Shown: positions 7,529 to 17,054 of the stretch, in pieces
Layout: each line of letters starts with the position of its first letter
How positions within the stretch are numbered: position 1 is the first letter of the stretch
DNA from: Hyunsoonleella jejuensis
Lineage (GTDB): Bacteria > Bacteroidota > Bacteroidia > Flavobacteriales > Flavobacteriaceae
DNA: 64,000 nucleotides
Assembly: GCF_900111025.1 (NCBI RefSeq)
Contig: NZ_FOFN01000001.1
Span: 1,116,001 to 1,180,000, forward strand
Direction of reading: 5' to 3'
The notes under the pieces: model-generated
Told to the model about the DNA's origin: nothing
Seen by the model: only the letters and a program-made list of their open reading frames with translations
Database searches by the model: none
Position numbers and translations under genes: made by a program

Positions 7529-9304
7529 ATGGCACAAAACTCAACCGATCATTTTTTTGAAGATAAAGTATTAGGACATCCGTCAGGATTATTTGTTCTG
7601 TTTTTCACCGAGATGTGGGAGCGTTTTTCATATTATGGAATGCGCGCCATTTTAGTCATATTTTTAACAGGGGCACTTATAGGCGATAATCCTGGATGGG
7701 AATGGACATCGGAAGCGGCACTATCACTTTTAGGCACTTATGCAATGTTGGTGTATTTAACACCTTTAGTTGGAGGTTGGTTAGCCGATAATAAAATTGG
7801 TTATAGAATGGCGGTGGTAATTGGGGCGCTGTTAATGACCTTAGGGCATGCTTCTATGGCTATAGAAACGCCTACATTTTTATATATAGGAATCGCATTT
7901 TTAATTGTGGGAAATGGATTTTTTAAACCTAATATGACCTCTATAATATCTAAGATGTATGAAGGACATGATGAAAAGAAAGATGGGGCATATAACATTT
8001 TTTATATGGGTGTTAATGCAGGTGCATTTATTGGTATTATGCTCTGTGGTTGGGTAGGTGAAAAAATTGGTTGGAGTTATGGCTTTGGTCTTGCAGGGAT
8101 TTTTATGCTACTGGGAATGTTGCAATTTCAATATGCACAAGCGCTATTTGGAGATATTGGGGCAAAACCCAAAAATGAAAATGTCGATTTAATAGACGGT
8201 TTAACAAATAATGCTCCGTTAGTTTCTCGCGCTGGTGTTAAGTTAAATAAGTTTTTAACTGTGGATTATATTTTAATTGGAGTATTTACTATTTCAGCAC
8301 TTATATTTATTATTAATGATCCTTTAAGTAAAATAGGGAATATATATACCTTTAATTTTACCGTGGCTGGAATGCCAAATTCTTTGTTCTTTGCTTTGTT
8401 AGCAGCCATAACGTTTGTTTTATTGCTAATTGTTAGGATACCTCGATATGTTAAGATTGAAAGAGATAGGATGATAGCCTTCTCAATATTTTGTTTATTC
8501 ACAATATTTTTCTGGGCAGCATTCGAGCAAGCTGCAGGATCTTTGCCAATTTATACAAGAGATTATACCAATAGAATCTTAGAAGGCGGGGCAGCAACAA
8601 CGTTTAAAATTATTGATTTAATTGTAACAGTGGTTCCGCTTTGTGTAATTACTTATGTACTAATAAGTTTATTTAGGAAGACTTTCAATAGAATAGGAGT
8701 GTCAAATATTATTCTGGGGTTTAGTTTTGTTATAGTTTGGGCTATAGTTGGATATAAGTTATATATTGAATTTCAATCTACAGAAACTGAAGTACCGATT
8801 ACTTGGTTTGCCATTTTAAACTCTCTATTTATAATAATGTTTGCACCGCTCTTCACGAAATGGTGGGATAGTAAATATAATCCGCCAGCATCAGTGAAGT
8901 ACTTTCTAGGGCTTGCCCTTCTAGGTATCGGATTTGGTTTTTTAGCATTTGGAGCTAAAGATGTTCCTCTTGGAACTAAAACAGCTAGTTTAAGTATGGC
9001 TTGGTTAGTTTTTGCGTATTTATTCCATACGTTAGGAGAAATGTGTTTGAGTCCAATGGGATTATCTTATTTGAGTAAGCTGGTTCCCGGCAGGATGGTA
9101 GCTTTTATGTTTGGTGTTTATTATTTGGCAATCGCAATTGGAAATAAATTAGCTCACTATGTTGGCGGTGATATTGAAAAGATTACTGAGGAGCACGGTC
9201 TATCCTTTTTCTTTTTGATATTTACACTTATACCAATTGGATTAGGGTTTGTCTCTTTATTGTTGCATCCGTTGCTTAAAAAACTAATGCACGGTGTACG
9301 TTAA
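7529..9304 (+). CDS. POT/PTR family peptide:H+ symporter, long form
   Basis: This is a second peptide symporter, 591 residues, sharing FFTEMWERFSYYGMRAILV, GGWLADNKIG and FFWAAFEQAAGSLPIY with its upstream neighbour. It is about 125 residues longer, because of extra hydrophobic segments in the middle (about residues 235-300 and 350-440), so it probably has two or more extra membrane helices, as in other 14-helix bacterial POT proteins. It starts 19 bases after the first POT gene and is followed by a strong terminator at 9331-9357, which closes the operon. The pair may differ in affinity or peptide preference; this is inferred. Confidence 0.95.
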   Translation: MAQNSTDHFFEDKVLGHPSGLFVLFFTEMWERFSYYGMRAILVIFLTGALIGDNPGWEWTSEAALSLLGTYAMLVYLTPLVGGWLADNKIGYRMAVVIGALLMTLGHASMAIETPTFLYIGIAFLIVGNGFFKPNMTSIISKMYEGHDEKKDGAYNIFYMGVNAGAFIGIMLCGWVGEKIGWSYGFGLAGIFMLLGMLQFQYAQALFGDIGAKPKNENVDLIDGLTNNAPLVSRAGVKLNKFLTVDYILIGVFTISALIFIINDPLSKIGNIYTFNFTVAGMPNSLFFALLAAITFVLLLIVRIPRYVKIERDRMIAFSIFCLFTIFFWAAFEQAAGSLPIYTRDYTNRILEGGAATTFKIIDLIVTVVPLCVITYVLISLFRKTFNRIGVSNIILGFSFVIVWAIVGYKLYIEFQSTETEVPITWFAILNSLFIIMFAPLFTKWWDSKYNPPASVKYFLGLALLGIGFGFLAFGAKDVPLGTKTASLSMAWLVFAYLFHTLGEMCLSPMGLSYLSKLVPGRMVAFMFGVYYLAIAIGNKLAHYVGGDIEKITEEHGLSFFFLIFTLIPIGLGFVSLLLHPLLKKLMHGVR

Positions 9305-9330
9305 TCGAAAAAAGCGTTAAAAAATATTCA

Positions 9331-9357
9331 AAAAGCTCCTGTTTAGGAGCTTTTTTT
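9331..9357 (+). terminator. Rho-independent terminator of the peptide-use operon
   Basis: The arms AAAAGCTCCT (9331-9340) and AGGAGCTTTT (9345-9354) form a perfect 10-bp stem with a GTTT loop, followed by T's. Confidence 0.93.
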
Positions 9358-9391
9358 GTAAGTTAGGCATGTCATTTGCAACAAATCGATT

Positions 9392-9940
9392 ATGAAAAAA
9401 TTTGTAGTTATCGCTGTAATAGCTCTTGCAACGTCTGTTTCAGGAGTAGCTCAGGAAATAAATTGGGTGTCGCTAGAGGAGGCAATTGAACTTCAAAAGA
9501 AAACCCCAAAAAAGATTATGATGGATGTTTATACGGTGTGGTGTGGACCCTGTAAAATGTTAGATAAAAACACCTTTCACAATGCAGACGTGGTAGAGTA
9601 TGTTAATAAAAACTTCTATGCCGTTAAGTTTAATGGCGAAGGGAATGATGTTGTAACATACAAGGACAAAACATTTTCTAATCCTAACTATAATGCGTCA
9701 CGTGCCAAAACACGCAATAGTGCTCATGAACTTGCGAGATATTTACAAGTAAGTGCGTACCCTACTATTGTGTTTTTTGATGAAAATGCCGAAGTTATTG
9801 CTCCAATACGCGGGTATCAGCAGCCTAAACAATTGGAATTATACCTCAAGTTGTTTAAGAATGACGATCATAAGAGTATTAAAACCCAAGACGATTTTAA
9901 CGCATACTACAAATCTTTTAAACCAGAGTTTGAAGGTTAA
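9392..9940 (+). CDS. Periplasmic thioredoxin-fold protein
   Basis: This 182-residue protein has a signal peptide (about 1-20, ending GVAQE) and a thioredoxin domain with the redox motif VWCGPCKM (Cys51 and Cys54) and the cis-Pro region SAYPTIVFFD. The domain resembles the thioredoxin-like/DUF255 proteins of Bacteroidota, which act as disulfide reductases or chaperone-like factors outside the inner membrane. The substrate is unknown. The insertion between the active site and the cis-Pro (about residues 75-110) is longer than in classical thioredoxin. It is monocistronic: it lies behind a terminator and has its own terminator that overlaps the end of the convergent comEC-like gene. Confidence 0.85.
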   Translation: MKKFVVIAVIALATSVSGVAQEINWVSLEEAIELQKKTPKKIMMDVYTVWCGPCKMLDKNTFHNADVVEYVNKNFYAVKFNGEGNDVVTYKDKTFSNPNYNASRAKTRNSAHELARYLQVSAYPTIVFFDENAEVIAPIRGYQQPKQLELYLKLFKNDDHKSIKTQDDFNAYYKSFKPEFEG

Positions 9941-9944
9941 CTAG

Positions 9945-11984
9945 TTAATACTTTATAATAAAAGCTCCCTTTTTGCTAGTTTGGTGAAAAGGGAGTTTTC
10001 TTTTTTTACAGATGGCTTCCCAACGCTCTATATAGGATTTATAATTACTACCATCAGCTATAATTTGTTTGGGGTGTAATGTGTCTATGAGTCTGTTTAA
10101 ATTTATTTTTGGAGACTGCCTTAGTAAAACATAGTCTGGTTTAAAAGTATCAATGTTGTAAATGCCCAAGCTATCTATAATTAAAATGTTGTTTTGTTTT
10201 AAACTATATACCGAATGTATATTGTTTTGCAGTTCGCTTTGTAGGTGCTCCTCAACTGTATAATCTCGAATAATTGTACTTTTTATAGCAGTTATACTAT
10301 CAAAGTCATGCGCGAATTTTACGGTATTATCATTTACATTACCAATTAAAGAAAATCTACTTTTATGAAATATAATAAACTGTTCTTCTGGTTTAGAATA
10401 TTCAGTATAAATAAAAGTACACTGCACTAAAATAATTGCAACTAGGGCATGTTTTAAATTAGTAAAGTTCTTTCTGAAAGTCCATTTGAAAAACGTGATA
10501 ATTAATCCATAGAAAGCTAAAACATGTAAAATGCCAAATGGAATGTCCTTAAACAAAAAGGCTTCTTGTTTGGATATCCAACTTATAAAATTATTCATAC
10601 TGCTGATGATGTATCCAAAAAATGAAGCTAAAAAATATGGAAGGAGATTTATTACAGAAAGTAGAATAACTATTACCCCAAATGCTAATATGATGCCCAA
10701 TAATGGAATAATTACCAAGTTAGACGCAAAGAAAAGCCCTGGGAACTGATGAAAATAATAGAGGCTTACAGGAATAATTCCAAACTGTGCAGCTATGGTA
10801 ATGGTAAACGTATGCCAATATTTATCTAAAAGCCAGTTTTTAGGTTGCCATAGTTTATAAAGTAATGGATCGATAGTAACGATAGAAAAAACCGCCAAAT
10901 AACTCAATTGAAAACCAACATCAAATAAAAACAAGGGTTTTACTAAGAGAATAACTAATATGGAAATGGAGAGGGTGTTATAAATATTTGTAGGCCTATT
11001 TAAATTCATACCAATAGCTACAATACTAAACATGGTTACTGCTCTAGTAACAGATGCAGATAATCCTGCAATAATCGCAAAACCCCACAGCATTAAAACC
11101 AAAAGAATAGTTTTTATAAGTTTACCGTGTTTAAAATGCTCTAGTGGTTTAAGTGCAAAACTTAAAATGAGTAAAATAATCCCCACATGTAATCCTGAAA
11201 CGGCCAGAATATGTATGGCGCCAGCGTTGGTATAACTGGTGTACACTTCCTCACTAATATCTTGGCGCTGCCCAAGTAAAAGCGCATTGACTATAGCGCG
11301 TTCGTCCGGTTTGAAATTATAAGGTTTTAGTTTGGTGTTTACGTGTTCTCTAATGCTATTTGCTATGCCAAACAGTGTTGTTTTATCCGCTTTTAACTTT
11401 AAAAGCAACGGGCTTTCAACAAATAATTGATGATAGATATACTTCTTTTTTAGATAATCTTTATAATCAAATTGCCCGGGATTTAAAGGGTGAATCAAGT
11501 TTTTAAAATTGGTTCGTGCTACAAAGAAATCATCAACTTTTAGGCTTGGGGCGGTACTATCCTTTTCAATGTTTAAGAGTGATTTCCCAACGGCTTTAGT
11601 GTCGTCAATTTTAAAAATGTCAATAACATATTTATCATAGAAATTCCCTGGTTTAAGCACTTCCCGCACCTTAAACGTTACGGTATGTAATGCATTTAAG
11701 TCTTCAGAGATATAATGTGAATAGTGGTTTGGCAGGTTTTTTTGATTGTGAAGATTCACAGTGAGAATACCTATAGATATCATACTTAAAAAAGAGACTA
11801 ATCCAAACCAAATATGCTGTTTAAATTGGCGTTTCGTCAAGAGATATATGATGAATAGGGTAATTAAACAAACAAACGCTAAAGTAATGGATATGGCTAA
11901 ATCAATTTCAAAATAAAATCCAAAAATAATGCCTACAATAAAAAAGCACGTGAGTTTTATTATGGTGAAGTTTAGAAGTTTCAT
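9945..11984 (-). CDS. comEC: ComEC/Rec2 family DNA-uptake channel protein
   Basis: This 679-residue polytopic inner-membrane protein is predicted to pass single-stranded DNA into the cytoplasm during natural transformation. The N terminus has two to three helices plus a DUF4131-like soluble part (about 30-200), and the competence domain follows with the hallmark HILAVSGLHVGIILLIL (about 250-270) and about eight further helices. The C-terminal region (from about 545) aligns in position with the metallo-beta-lactamase-like domain of other ComEC proteins but lacks the HxHxDH metal motif, so it is short and probably inactive, as in other Bacteroidota. No other competence genes are nearby. Confidence 0.9.
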   Translation of the reverse strand: MKLLNFTIIKLTCFFIVGIIFGFYFEIDLAISITLAFVCLITLFIIYLLTKRQFKQHIWFGLVSFLSMISIGILTVNLHNQKNLPNHYSHYISEDLNALHTVTFKVREVLKPGNFYDKYVIDIFKIDDTKAVGKSLLNIEKDSTAPSLKVDDFFVARTNFKNLIHPLNPGQFDYKDYLKKKYIYHQLFVESPLLLKLKADKTTLFGIANSIREHVNTKLKPYNFKPDERAIVNALLLGQRQDISEEVYTSYTNAGAIHILAVSGLHVGIILLILSFALKPLEHFKHGKLIKTILLVLMLWGFAIIAGLSASVTRAVTMFSIVAIGMNLNRPTNIYNTLSISILVILLVKPLFLFDVGFQLSYLAVFSIVTIDPLLYKLWQPKNWLLDKYWHTFTITIAAQFGIIPVSLYYFHQFPGLFFASNLVIIPLLGIILAFGVIVILLSVINLLPYFLASFFGYIISSMNNFISWISKQEAFLFKDIPFGILHVLAFYGLIITFFKWTFRKNFTNLKHALVAIILVQCTFIYTEYSKPEEQFIIFHKSRFSLIGNVNDNTVKFAHDFDSITAIKSTIIRDYTVEEHLQSELQNNIHSVYSLKQNNILIIDSLGIYNIDTFKPDYVLLRQSPKINLNRLIDTLHPKQIIADGSNYKSYIERWEAICKKRKLPFHQTSKKGAFIIKY
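9961..10007 (+). terminator. Terminator inside the 3' end of the convergent gene
   Basis: AAAGCTCCCTTTT (9961-9973) pairs with AAAAGGGAGTTTT (9987-9999) over 13 bp with one G-U pair, followed by seven T's at 10001-10007. It ends the thioredoxin transcript while lying within the last codons of the minus-strand ComEC gene. Confidence 0.8.
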
Positions 11985-12006
11985 TATAGCCTAATTTACT
12001 AAATAA

Positions 12007-12546
12007 CTACAACACGCGACGTACTTCAGCAAATGCGGACTTCCAGTAGTCTTCATTTAATGATGAGATTAAAACACCTTTAGAGGTTGTGGCATGAATA
12101 AAATAAATGGCATTGTTTTTTATTTCAACAACAAGACCAACGTGGTTAATCGAATTCCTTCTGTTTTTTCCTGTTTTAAAGAAAAGCAAATCTCCTTTAA
12201 GTGTTTCTTTTAAGGGTATTTTATTCCCTTTTTTGGCCATATCTCTTGAAATTCTGGGGAGATAAACTTGATGTGCTTTAAACGATTCGTATACTAAGCC
12301 AGAACAATCCATACCTTTTTTGGTAGTGCCACCCCATTTGTAGCGTGTGCCTAAAAATTGTTTCGAATAATTAACGATTTGAGAAGAGGTAGAACCATTT
12401 TTAAGATTGGCTTTGGTAGTTTTACCAGTTCTGGTAATATCCCTTTGCTCTACTTTTGATTTTTTGGTAACTACCTTTTGACGTTTAGTGGATTTACAGT
12501 TAACTAACATTACCATTAAAGAAACTAGAACTAAAAATCGTCTCAT
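12007..12546 (-). CDS. NlpC/P60 family peptidoglycan endopeptidase, lipoprotein
   Basis: This 179-residue protein has a lipoprotein signal (Cys17 in LMVMLVNCKS), a basic linker (about 18-55) and an NlpC/P60 domain. The catalytic set is visible: Cys81 in GMDCSGLV, His135 in NHVGLVV and a polar third position His151 in FIHATTSKG. Such enzymes cut peptide stems of peptidoglycan, usually between D-Glu and the diamino acid. It lies 22 bases from comEC and 7 bases from lpxB, all on the minus strand, so it is probably part of one transcript with surE and lpxB. Confidence 0.93.
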   Translation of the reverse strand: MRRFLVLVSLMVMLVNCKSTKRQKVVTKKSKVEQRDITRTGKTTKANLKNGSTSSQIVNYSKQFLGTRYKWGGTTKKGMDCSGLVYESFKAHQVYLPRISRDMAKKGNKIPLKETLKGDLLFFKTGKNRRNSINHVGLVVEIKNNAIYFIHATTSKGVLISSLNEDYWKSAFAEVRRVL

Positions 12547-12553
12547 GAAAAAA

Positions 12554-13666
12554 CTAGGATTTTAGGGCGTTATATATCAATTTAGCTGTTTTTTCACTGG
12601 CTCCTTTTCCGCCTAGTTTTTGTTCTAGCTCATAATAATCCGAAAACATTGTACTACGCTTATCATCATCCAAAATATGTTCCAATTCCTTTTTCAAACG
12701 TTTTTTGTTGAAATCATTTTGAATTAACTCCGTAACAACTTCTTTGTCCATTACTAGGTTTACTAGCGAAATAAACTTTAAAGTGATGATGCGTTTTGCG
12801 ATATGATATGAAATGGTACTTCCTTTATAGCAAACTACTTGTGGGACTTTAAATAAGGCCGTTTCTAAAGTTGCAGTGCCAGAGGTTACCAAAGCCGCAT
12901 AAGAGACACTCAGTAAATCATAGGTTTTGTTCGAAATAAATTTAACATCATTATGCTTTATGAATGATTGGTAGAACTCTAAATCCTGACTCGGTGCGCC
13001 TGCGATTACAAATTGATATGCTGGAAAATCGTTTATAATACTCAACATCACGCTAAGCATTTTAGTAATTTCCTGCTTTCTACTTCCAGGAAGTAGTGCA
13101 ATTATAGGTTTCTCACTTAGGTTATGGGTTTTTCTAAATAATTTCGGATTTACTTGTGTTCGGTTGGCTATGGCATCAATTAGTGGATGCCCCACAAATT
13201 CTACGTCATAACCATACGATTTATAAAAAGGTTTTACAAAAGGCAAAATCACAAACATTTTGTCAATATCGCGTTGAATGGCTTTTACCCTGCTTGCTCT
13301 AGAGGCCCAAACTTGAGGTGAAATGTAGTAATTGGTTTTAAAACCGCTAGCCTTTGCCCACTTTGCAATGCGTAAATTAAATCCAGAATTATCGATAAAA
13401 ACCACTACATCTGGTTTAAAGTTTGCAATATCGCTTTTACAAAAAGAAATAAGCTTGAAGATTTTCCTTAGGTTCATCAATACTTCAGAAAACCCCATAA
13501 AAGCACGCTCTTTGTAGTGTTTTACTAGGTGTCCGCCAGCGTCTTGCATCAAGTCGCCACCCCAACATCTAATATCAGCATTACTATCAACCTTACGTAG
13601 TGCTTTTATAAGGTTGGAGCCGTGTAAATCTCCAGAGGCTTCCCCAGCAAGAATGTAGTACTTCAT
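12554..13666 (-). CDS. lpxB: Lipid-A-disaccharide synthase
   Basis: LpxB joins UDP-2,3-diacylglucosamine and lipid X to form the lipid A disaccharide at the inner-membrane face (GT19). The 370-residue protein begins YYILAGEASGDLHGSNL, the family N-terminal signature, and contains YYISPQVWASR (about 114-124), VGHPL and LLPGSRKQEI (about 189-198), and the C-terminal donor-binding stretch SGTATLETALF with VPQVVCYK. Length and motifs are standard. It abuts the small membrane gene 13667-13948 and sits downstream of surE. Confidence 0.97.
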   Translation of the reverse strand: MKYYILAGEASGDLHGSNLIKALRKVDSNADIRCWGGDLMQDAGGHLVKHYKERAFMGFSEVLMNLRKIFKLISFCKSDIANFKPDVVVFIDNSGFNLRIAKWAKASGFKTNYYISPQVWASRASRVKAIQRDIDKMFVILPFVKPFYKSYGYDVEFVGHPLIDAIANRTQVNPKLFRKTHNLSEKPIIALLPGSRKQEITKMLSVMLSIINDFPAYQFVIAGAPSQDLEFYQSFIKHNDVKFISNKTYDLLSVSYAALVTSGTATLETALFKVPQVVCYKGSTISYHIAKRIITLKFISLVNLVMDKEVVTELIQNDFNKKRLKKELEHILDDDKRSTMFSDYYELEQKLGGKGASEKTAKLIYNALKS

Positions 13667-13948
13667 TTAAAATAACTTAATTACAAAGGTAAATACTGCA
13701 ATAAATACGGTGATGAGCAACACGCCCCTAGCACGATAATCTTGCTTTTTCTTTATAAAAACAAAAAACGCGATAAGGTTTAATACAGCGCCTAAACTAA
13801 TCAGTTTTCCTAAAAACCCTTCAGTGTAGGCGGATTTTAAAACCGTCATAAAGTCATCCCCATTACCTAAAATTTGCGCCGTAATAAACAGGCCTATGGC
13901 ATTGGCAATTAAACCTACTAAAATTCCTATTCCAATTTCTTTTTTCAT
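13667..13948 (-). CDS. Small conserved membrane protein between surE and lpxB
   Basis: This 93-residue protein has three predicted membrane helices: residues about 4-27 (GIGILVGLIANAIGLFITA), about 47-66 (FLGKLISLGAVLNLIAFFVF) and about 74-92. A basic patch (KKKQDYRAR) lies between the second and third. No known domain is recognised. The gene directly abuts lpxB (stop next to start) and lies 19 bases after surE, so it is co-transcribed with both. Location suggests an envelope role, but no function can be given. Confidence 0.75.
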   Translation of the reverse strand: MKKEIGIGILVGLIANAIGLFITAQILGNGDDFMTVLKSAYTEGFLGKLISLGAVLNLIAFFVFIKKKQDYRARGVLLITVFIAVFTFVIKLF

Positions 13949-13967
13949 CTGTATACGTTCAGTTTTA

Positions 13968-14735
13968 TTATAAATCCCAGGTATTTAGGTCTTGAATAAA
14001 ATGATGTGCAGTAAGATCAAACTGAACAGGAACTACAGAAACATAGCCGTTTTCTAAGGCCCATTCGTCGGTGTCTTCGCCACCATCTAAATTTACAAAC
14101 TTACCCGTGAGCCAATAATAATCTCTCCCAGAAGGGGTTTTACGTTTGTCAAATGCTTCAACCCAATTCGCACGTGCTTGTCGGCATACTTTTATCCCCT
14201 TTATGTTTTTTTCTGGAATATCAGGAATGTTTACATTTAGTACAACACCTTCCTGTAACCCATGCTGTAACACGTTTTTAGTAACAGTTTTCACAAAAGT
14301 TTTACAAGCATCAAACTTTGCACTCCATTTATAATTTAATAAAGAAAACCCAACGGCAGGAATACCTTCAATACCAGCTTCAATAGCAGCACTCATGGTA
14401 CCCGAATAAATCACGTTTATAGATGAGTTTGAACCGTGGTTAATTCCAGAGACACAAATATCTGGACGTCTGTCTAAAATTTCACGAACTGCCAATTTAA
14501 CGCAATCGGCAGGTGTTCCAGAGCAAGTATATTCCAAATGGGTGTTATGGGGTACTTCAATTTGTTCTACATATAAGGTTGAATCTACGGTAATCGCATG
14601 CCCTTTTGCACTTTGTGGACTATCAGGCGCTACCACAACTACGTCACCAATACTAAGCATAACTTCTATTAATTTGCGTATGCCAGGGGCGGTAATACCG
14701 TCATCATTCGTAACTAAAATCAAAGGTTTTTTCAA
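13968..14735 (-). CDS. surE: 5'/3'-nucleotidase SurE
   Basis: This metal-dependent phosphatase dephosphorylates nucleoside 5'- and 3'-monophosphates and is linked to stationary-phase survival. The 255-residue protein starts KKPLILVTNDDGITAPGI, with the paired Asp (DD) that binds the metal. It also has APDSPQSAKGHAIT (about 37-50) and SGINHGSNSSINVIYSGTM with the conserved Asn, both signatures of the family. It is the first gene of the minus-strand surE-(membrane protein)-lpxB-NlpC-comEC group and is divergent from the tail-specific protease gene. Confidence 0.96.
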   Translation of the reverse strand: MKKPLILVTNDDGITAPGIRKLIEVMLSIGDVVVVAPDSPQSAKGHAITVDSTLYVEQIEVPHNTHLEYTCSGTPADCVKLAVREILDRRPDICVSGINHGSNSSINVIYSGTMSAAIEAGIEGIPAVGFSLLNYKWSAKFDACKTFVKTVTKNVLQHGLQEGVVLNVNIPDIPEKNIKGIKVCRQARANWVEAFDKRKTPSGRDYYWLTGKFVNLDGGEDTDEWALENGYVSVVPVQFDLTAHHFIQDLNTWDL

Positions 14736-14900
14736 AATAAAATTAGCTTCATTTTAAGTGATGCTAAAATACATAATTTCTTATGCAAAGCCCTGTTTTG
14801 TTTGCTTTAACAAAAAATTAGCGGCTCATCCGTTCAATGGCACGGTTTTTTCAGTAATTTAGTGAATTGATAAACGAATTAAAAAGCTTTTATTTAGTCT

Positions 14901-17048
14901 ATGAAAGATATGATGAAAAAGAATTATAAGGTTTTACTATTAGTGCTGTTGTTGGCTTTTGCCTCGTGTAGCTTTACTTCAAAAACATTTGACGATACCG
15001 ATAAGGACAAATTATTAATTCAAGTAATAACTTATGTGTTGCAGAATTGGCATTTTGATCCTATTAAAATGAACGATGCGTTCTCTGAAGACTTGTTCGA
15101 CGCCTACATTGAGCGTGTAGACCCAGGAAAGCGTTATTTCTATAAATCTGATTATAAGGAGTTTGAAAAGTATAAGACTTCTATTGATGACCAATTGAAG
15201 GCTTACGATATTACATTCTTCAATGTTGTGCACGATCGATTGATTAAGCGAATTGAAGAAACAAAGACCATATATAAAGATGTGCTCTCTAAACCTTTTA
15301 ATTATGCTATTGATGAAACTTTTGATACCGATTATGATAAGATTGATTTTGTGAGTAATAAGGATGGCATGAGAGAGCGTTGGAGAAAGCAATTAAAGTT
15401 TTCTACACTGTCCAATTATGATGATTTGTTGGAGCAAGAAAAACAAGCCAAAGAGAACGATGCTTCATATGAAATGAAATCTAAAGAAACTATTGAAAAA
15501 GAGGCTCGTGATGCGGCACTTCGCTCTATGGACCACTTATTCAACGATGTTTTAAACGATTTAACACGAGAAGAATGGTTCTCAATGTACGTAAACGCTA
15601 TTGTCGAGGAGTTCGATCCGCACACATATTATCTAGCGCCGCGTGATAAAGAAGGCTTTGATACACAAATGTCTGGAAAATTAGAAGGCATAGGAGCTAG
15701 GTTGACTAAGAGTATGGATTATATTAAAGTAGTTGAGTTAATTTCTGGTGGTCCTGCATGGAGAAGTCAGTTAATTGAAGTTGAGGATGTAATTTTAAAG
15801 GTGAGGCAAGAAAATGAGGAAGCAGCCATTGATATTGTAGGTATGCGAATTAGCGACGCCATTGAATATATAAAAGGCCCAAAAGGCACAAAAGTGATAC
15901 TTACAATTAAGAAAGTAGATGGTACTATAGAAGACGTAACTATAACAAGGGATGTGGTAGAGTTAGGAGAAACTTACGCAAAGGCATCTTTAATTGAAAA
16001 AGATAACAAGAAATTTGGCATCATTAATCTACCAAGATTTTATGTGGATTTTGAAGATTATGAAAATTTAAATGCAGCTATTGATGTTAAAAAGGAAATA
16101 GAGCGTTTAAAAGCGGAAGGGATGGAAGGTTTAATCTTAGATTTACGAAATAATGGAGGCGGTTCATTACCAGCTGTAGTTGATATGGCCGGTTTATTTA
16201 TCAAGGAAGGTCCTGTAGTGCAAGTGCGTTCAACGGGCGCTCCAAAGCAAGTATTGTCAGATACTGACAAGTCTATCACTTGGGATGGTCCTATGGTTAT
16301 TTTGGTAAACGAACTCTCAGCATCTGCTTCAGAAATTTTAGCAGCTGCTATGCAAGATTACAAGCGTGCCATAGTGATTGGTAGTAAACAAACCTACGGT
16401 AAGGGTACAGTACAAACCGTTTTTCCTTTAAACACCATTGTAAGGAATAATACCGCTGGAGATTTAGGCGCTTTAGCTTATACTATTCAGAAATATTACA
16501 GGATTAATGGGGGCTCAGTGCAACTGGAAGGCGTAAAGAGTGATGTGCAAGTACCAGGACGTTTTACGTTTATTGAGGTAGGAGAAAAAGAGAAAGATAA
16601 TCCGTTACCCTATGATGAGATTGCTCCTGTAAATTACCAAACTTGGGACAACTATTTTGATTATGACAGTGCCATTAGTAAAAGTAATGAACGTATGAGT
16701 AGTAACAACCAATTAAAGTTGATTGAAGAGAATGCTAAGTGGGTAAAAAGCCAGATAGACGAAACTGAGTTTTCTTTAAATTACGATATATACAAAAAGC
16801 AACTTGAATTGAATGAAGAGGAATCGAAACGTTTTGATGCGATTTCTAGTTATAAAACTAATTTAACTTTTTCACCTACAAGTTTTGAAAAGCAGTTGTT
16901 CGAAAGCGATACAACTAACTTGCAAGAAAAACGAGAAAGATGGTATAAAAGCCTGAGTCAAGATGTTTATGTTGAAGAAGCAGTAAATGTACTTGAAGAT
17001 TTAAAAATGGCGTACAGTATTAAAAAAGTAGCTAAGGTAAAAGACTAA
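14901..17048 (+). CDS. prc: Tail-specific (carboxy-terminal processing) protease Prc, S41
   Basis: This is a periplasmic protease that recognises the C termini of proteins; in E. coli it trims penicillin-binding proteins and regulates murein hydrolases. The 715-residue protein has a lipoprotein signal (FASCSFTS, Cys23), a helical N-terminal domain (about 40-220), a PDZ domain (about 235-325, with KLEGIGARL), the S41 catalytic domain, and a helical C-terminal DUF3340-type region. The active site shows Ser475 in NELSASASEI and Lys501 in TYGKGTVQ, with LRNNGGG before them. The ATG at 14901 is followed by two more Met codons (14910, 14913), so the exact start is uncertain by three or four residues. 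Confidence 0.95.
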   Translation: MKDMMKKNYKVLLLVLLLAFASCSFTSKTFDDTDKDKLLIQVITYVLQNWHFDPIKMNDAFSEDLFDAYIERVDPGKRYFYKSDYKEFEKYKTSIDDQLKAYDITFFNVVHDRLIKRIEETKTIYKDVLSKPFNYAIDETFDTDYDKIDFVSNKDGMRERWRKQLKFSTLSNYDDLLEQEKQAKENDASYEMKSKETIEKEARDAALRSMDHLFNDVLNDLTREEWFSMYVNAIVEEFDPHTYYLAPRDKEGFDTQMSGKLEGIGARLTKSMDYIKVVELISGGPAWRSQLIEVEDVILKVRQENEEAAIDIVGMRISDAIEYIKGPKGTKVILTIKKVDGTIEDVTITRDVVELGETYAKASLIEKDNKKFGIINLPRFYVDFEDYENLNAAIDVKKEIERLKAEGMEGLILDLRNNGGGSLPAVVDMAGLFIKEGPVVQVRSTGAPKQVLSDTDKSITWDGPMVILVNELSASASEILAAAMQDYKRAIVIGSKQTYGKGTVQTVFPLNTIVRNNTAGDLGALAYTIQKYYRINGGSVQLEGVKSDVQVPGRFTFIEVGEKEKDNPLPYDEIAPVNYQTWDNYFDYDSAISKSNERMSSNNQLKLIEENAKWVKSQIDETEFSLNYDIYKKQLELNEEESKRFDAISSYKTNLTFSPTSFEKQLFESDTTNLQEKRERWYKSLSQDVYVEEAVNVLEDLKMAYSIKKVAKVKD

Positions 17049-17054
17049 GGTTTA

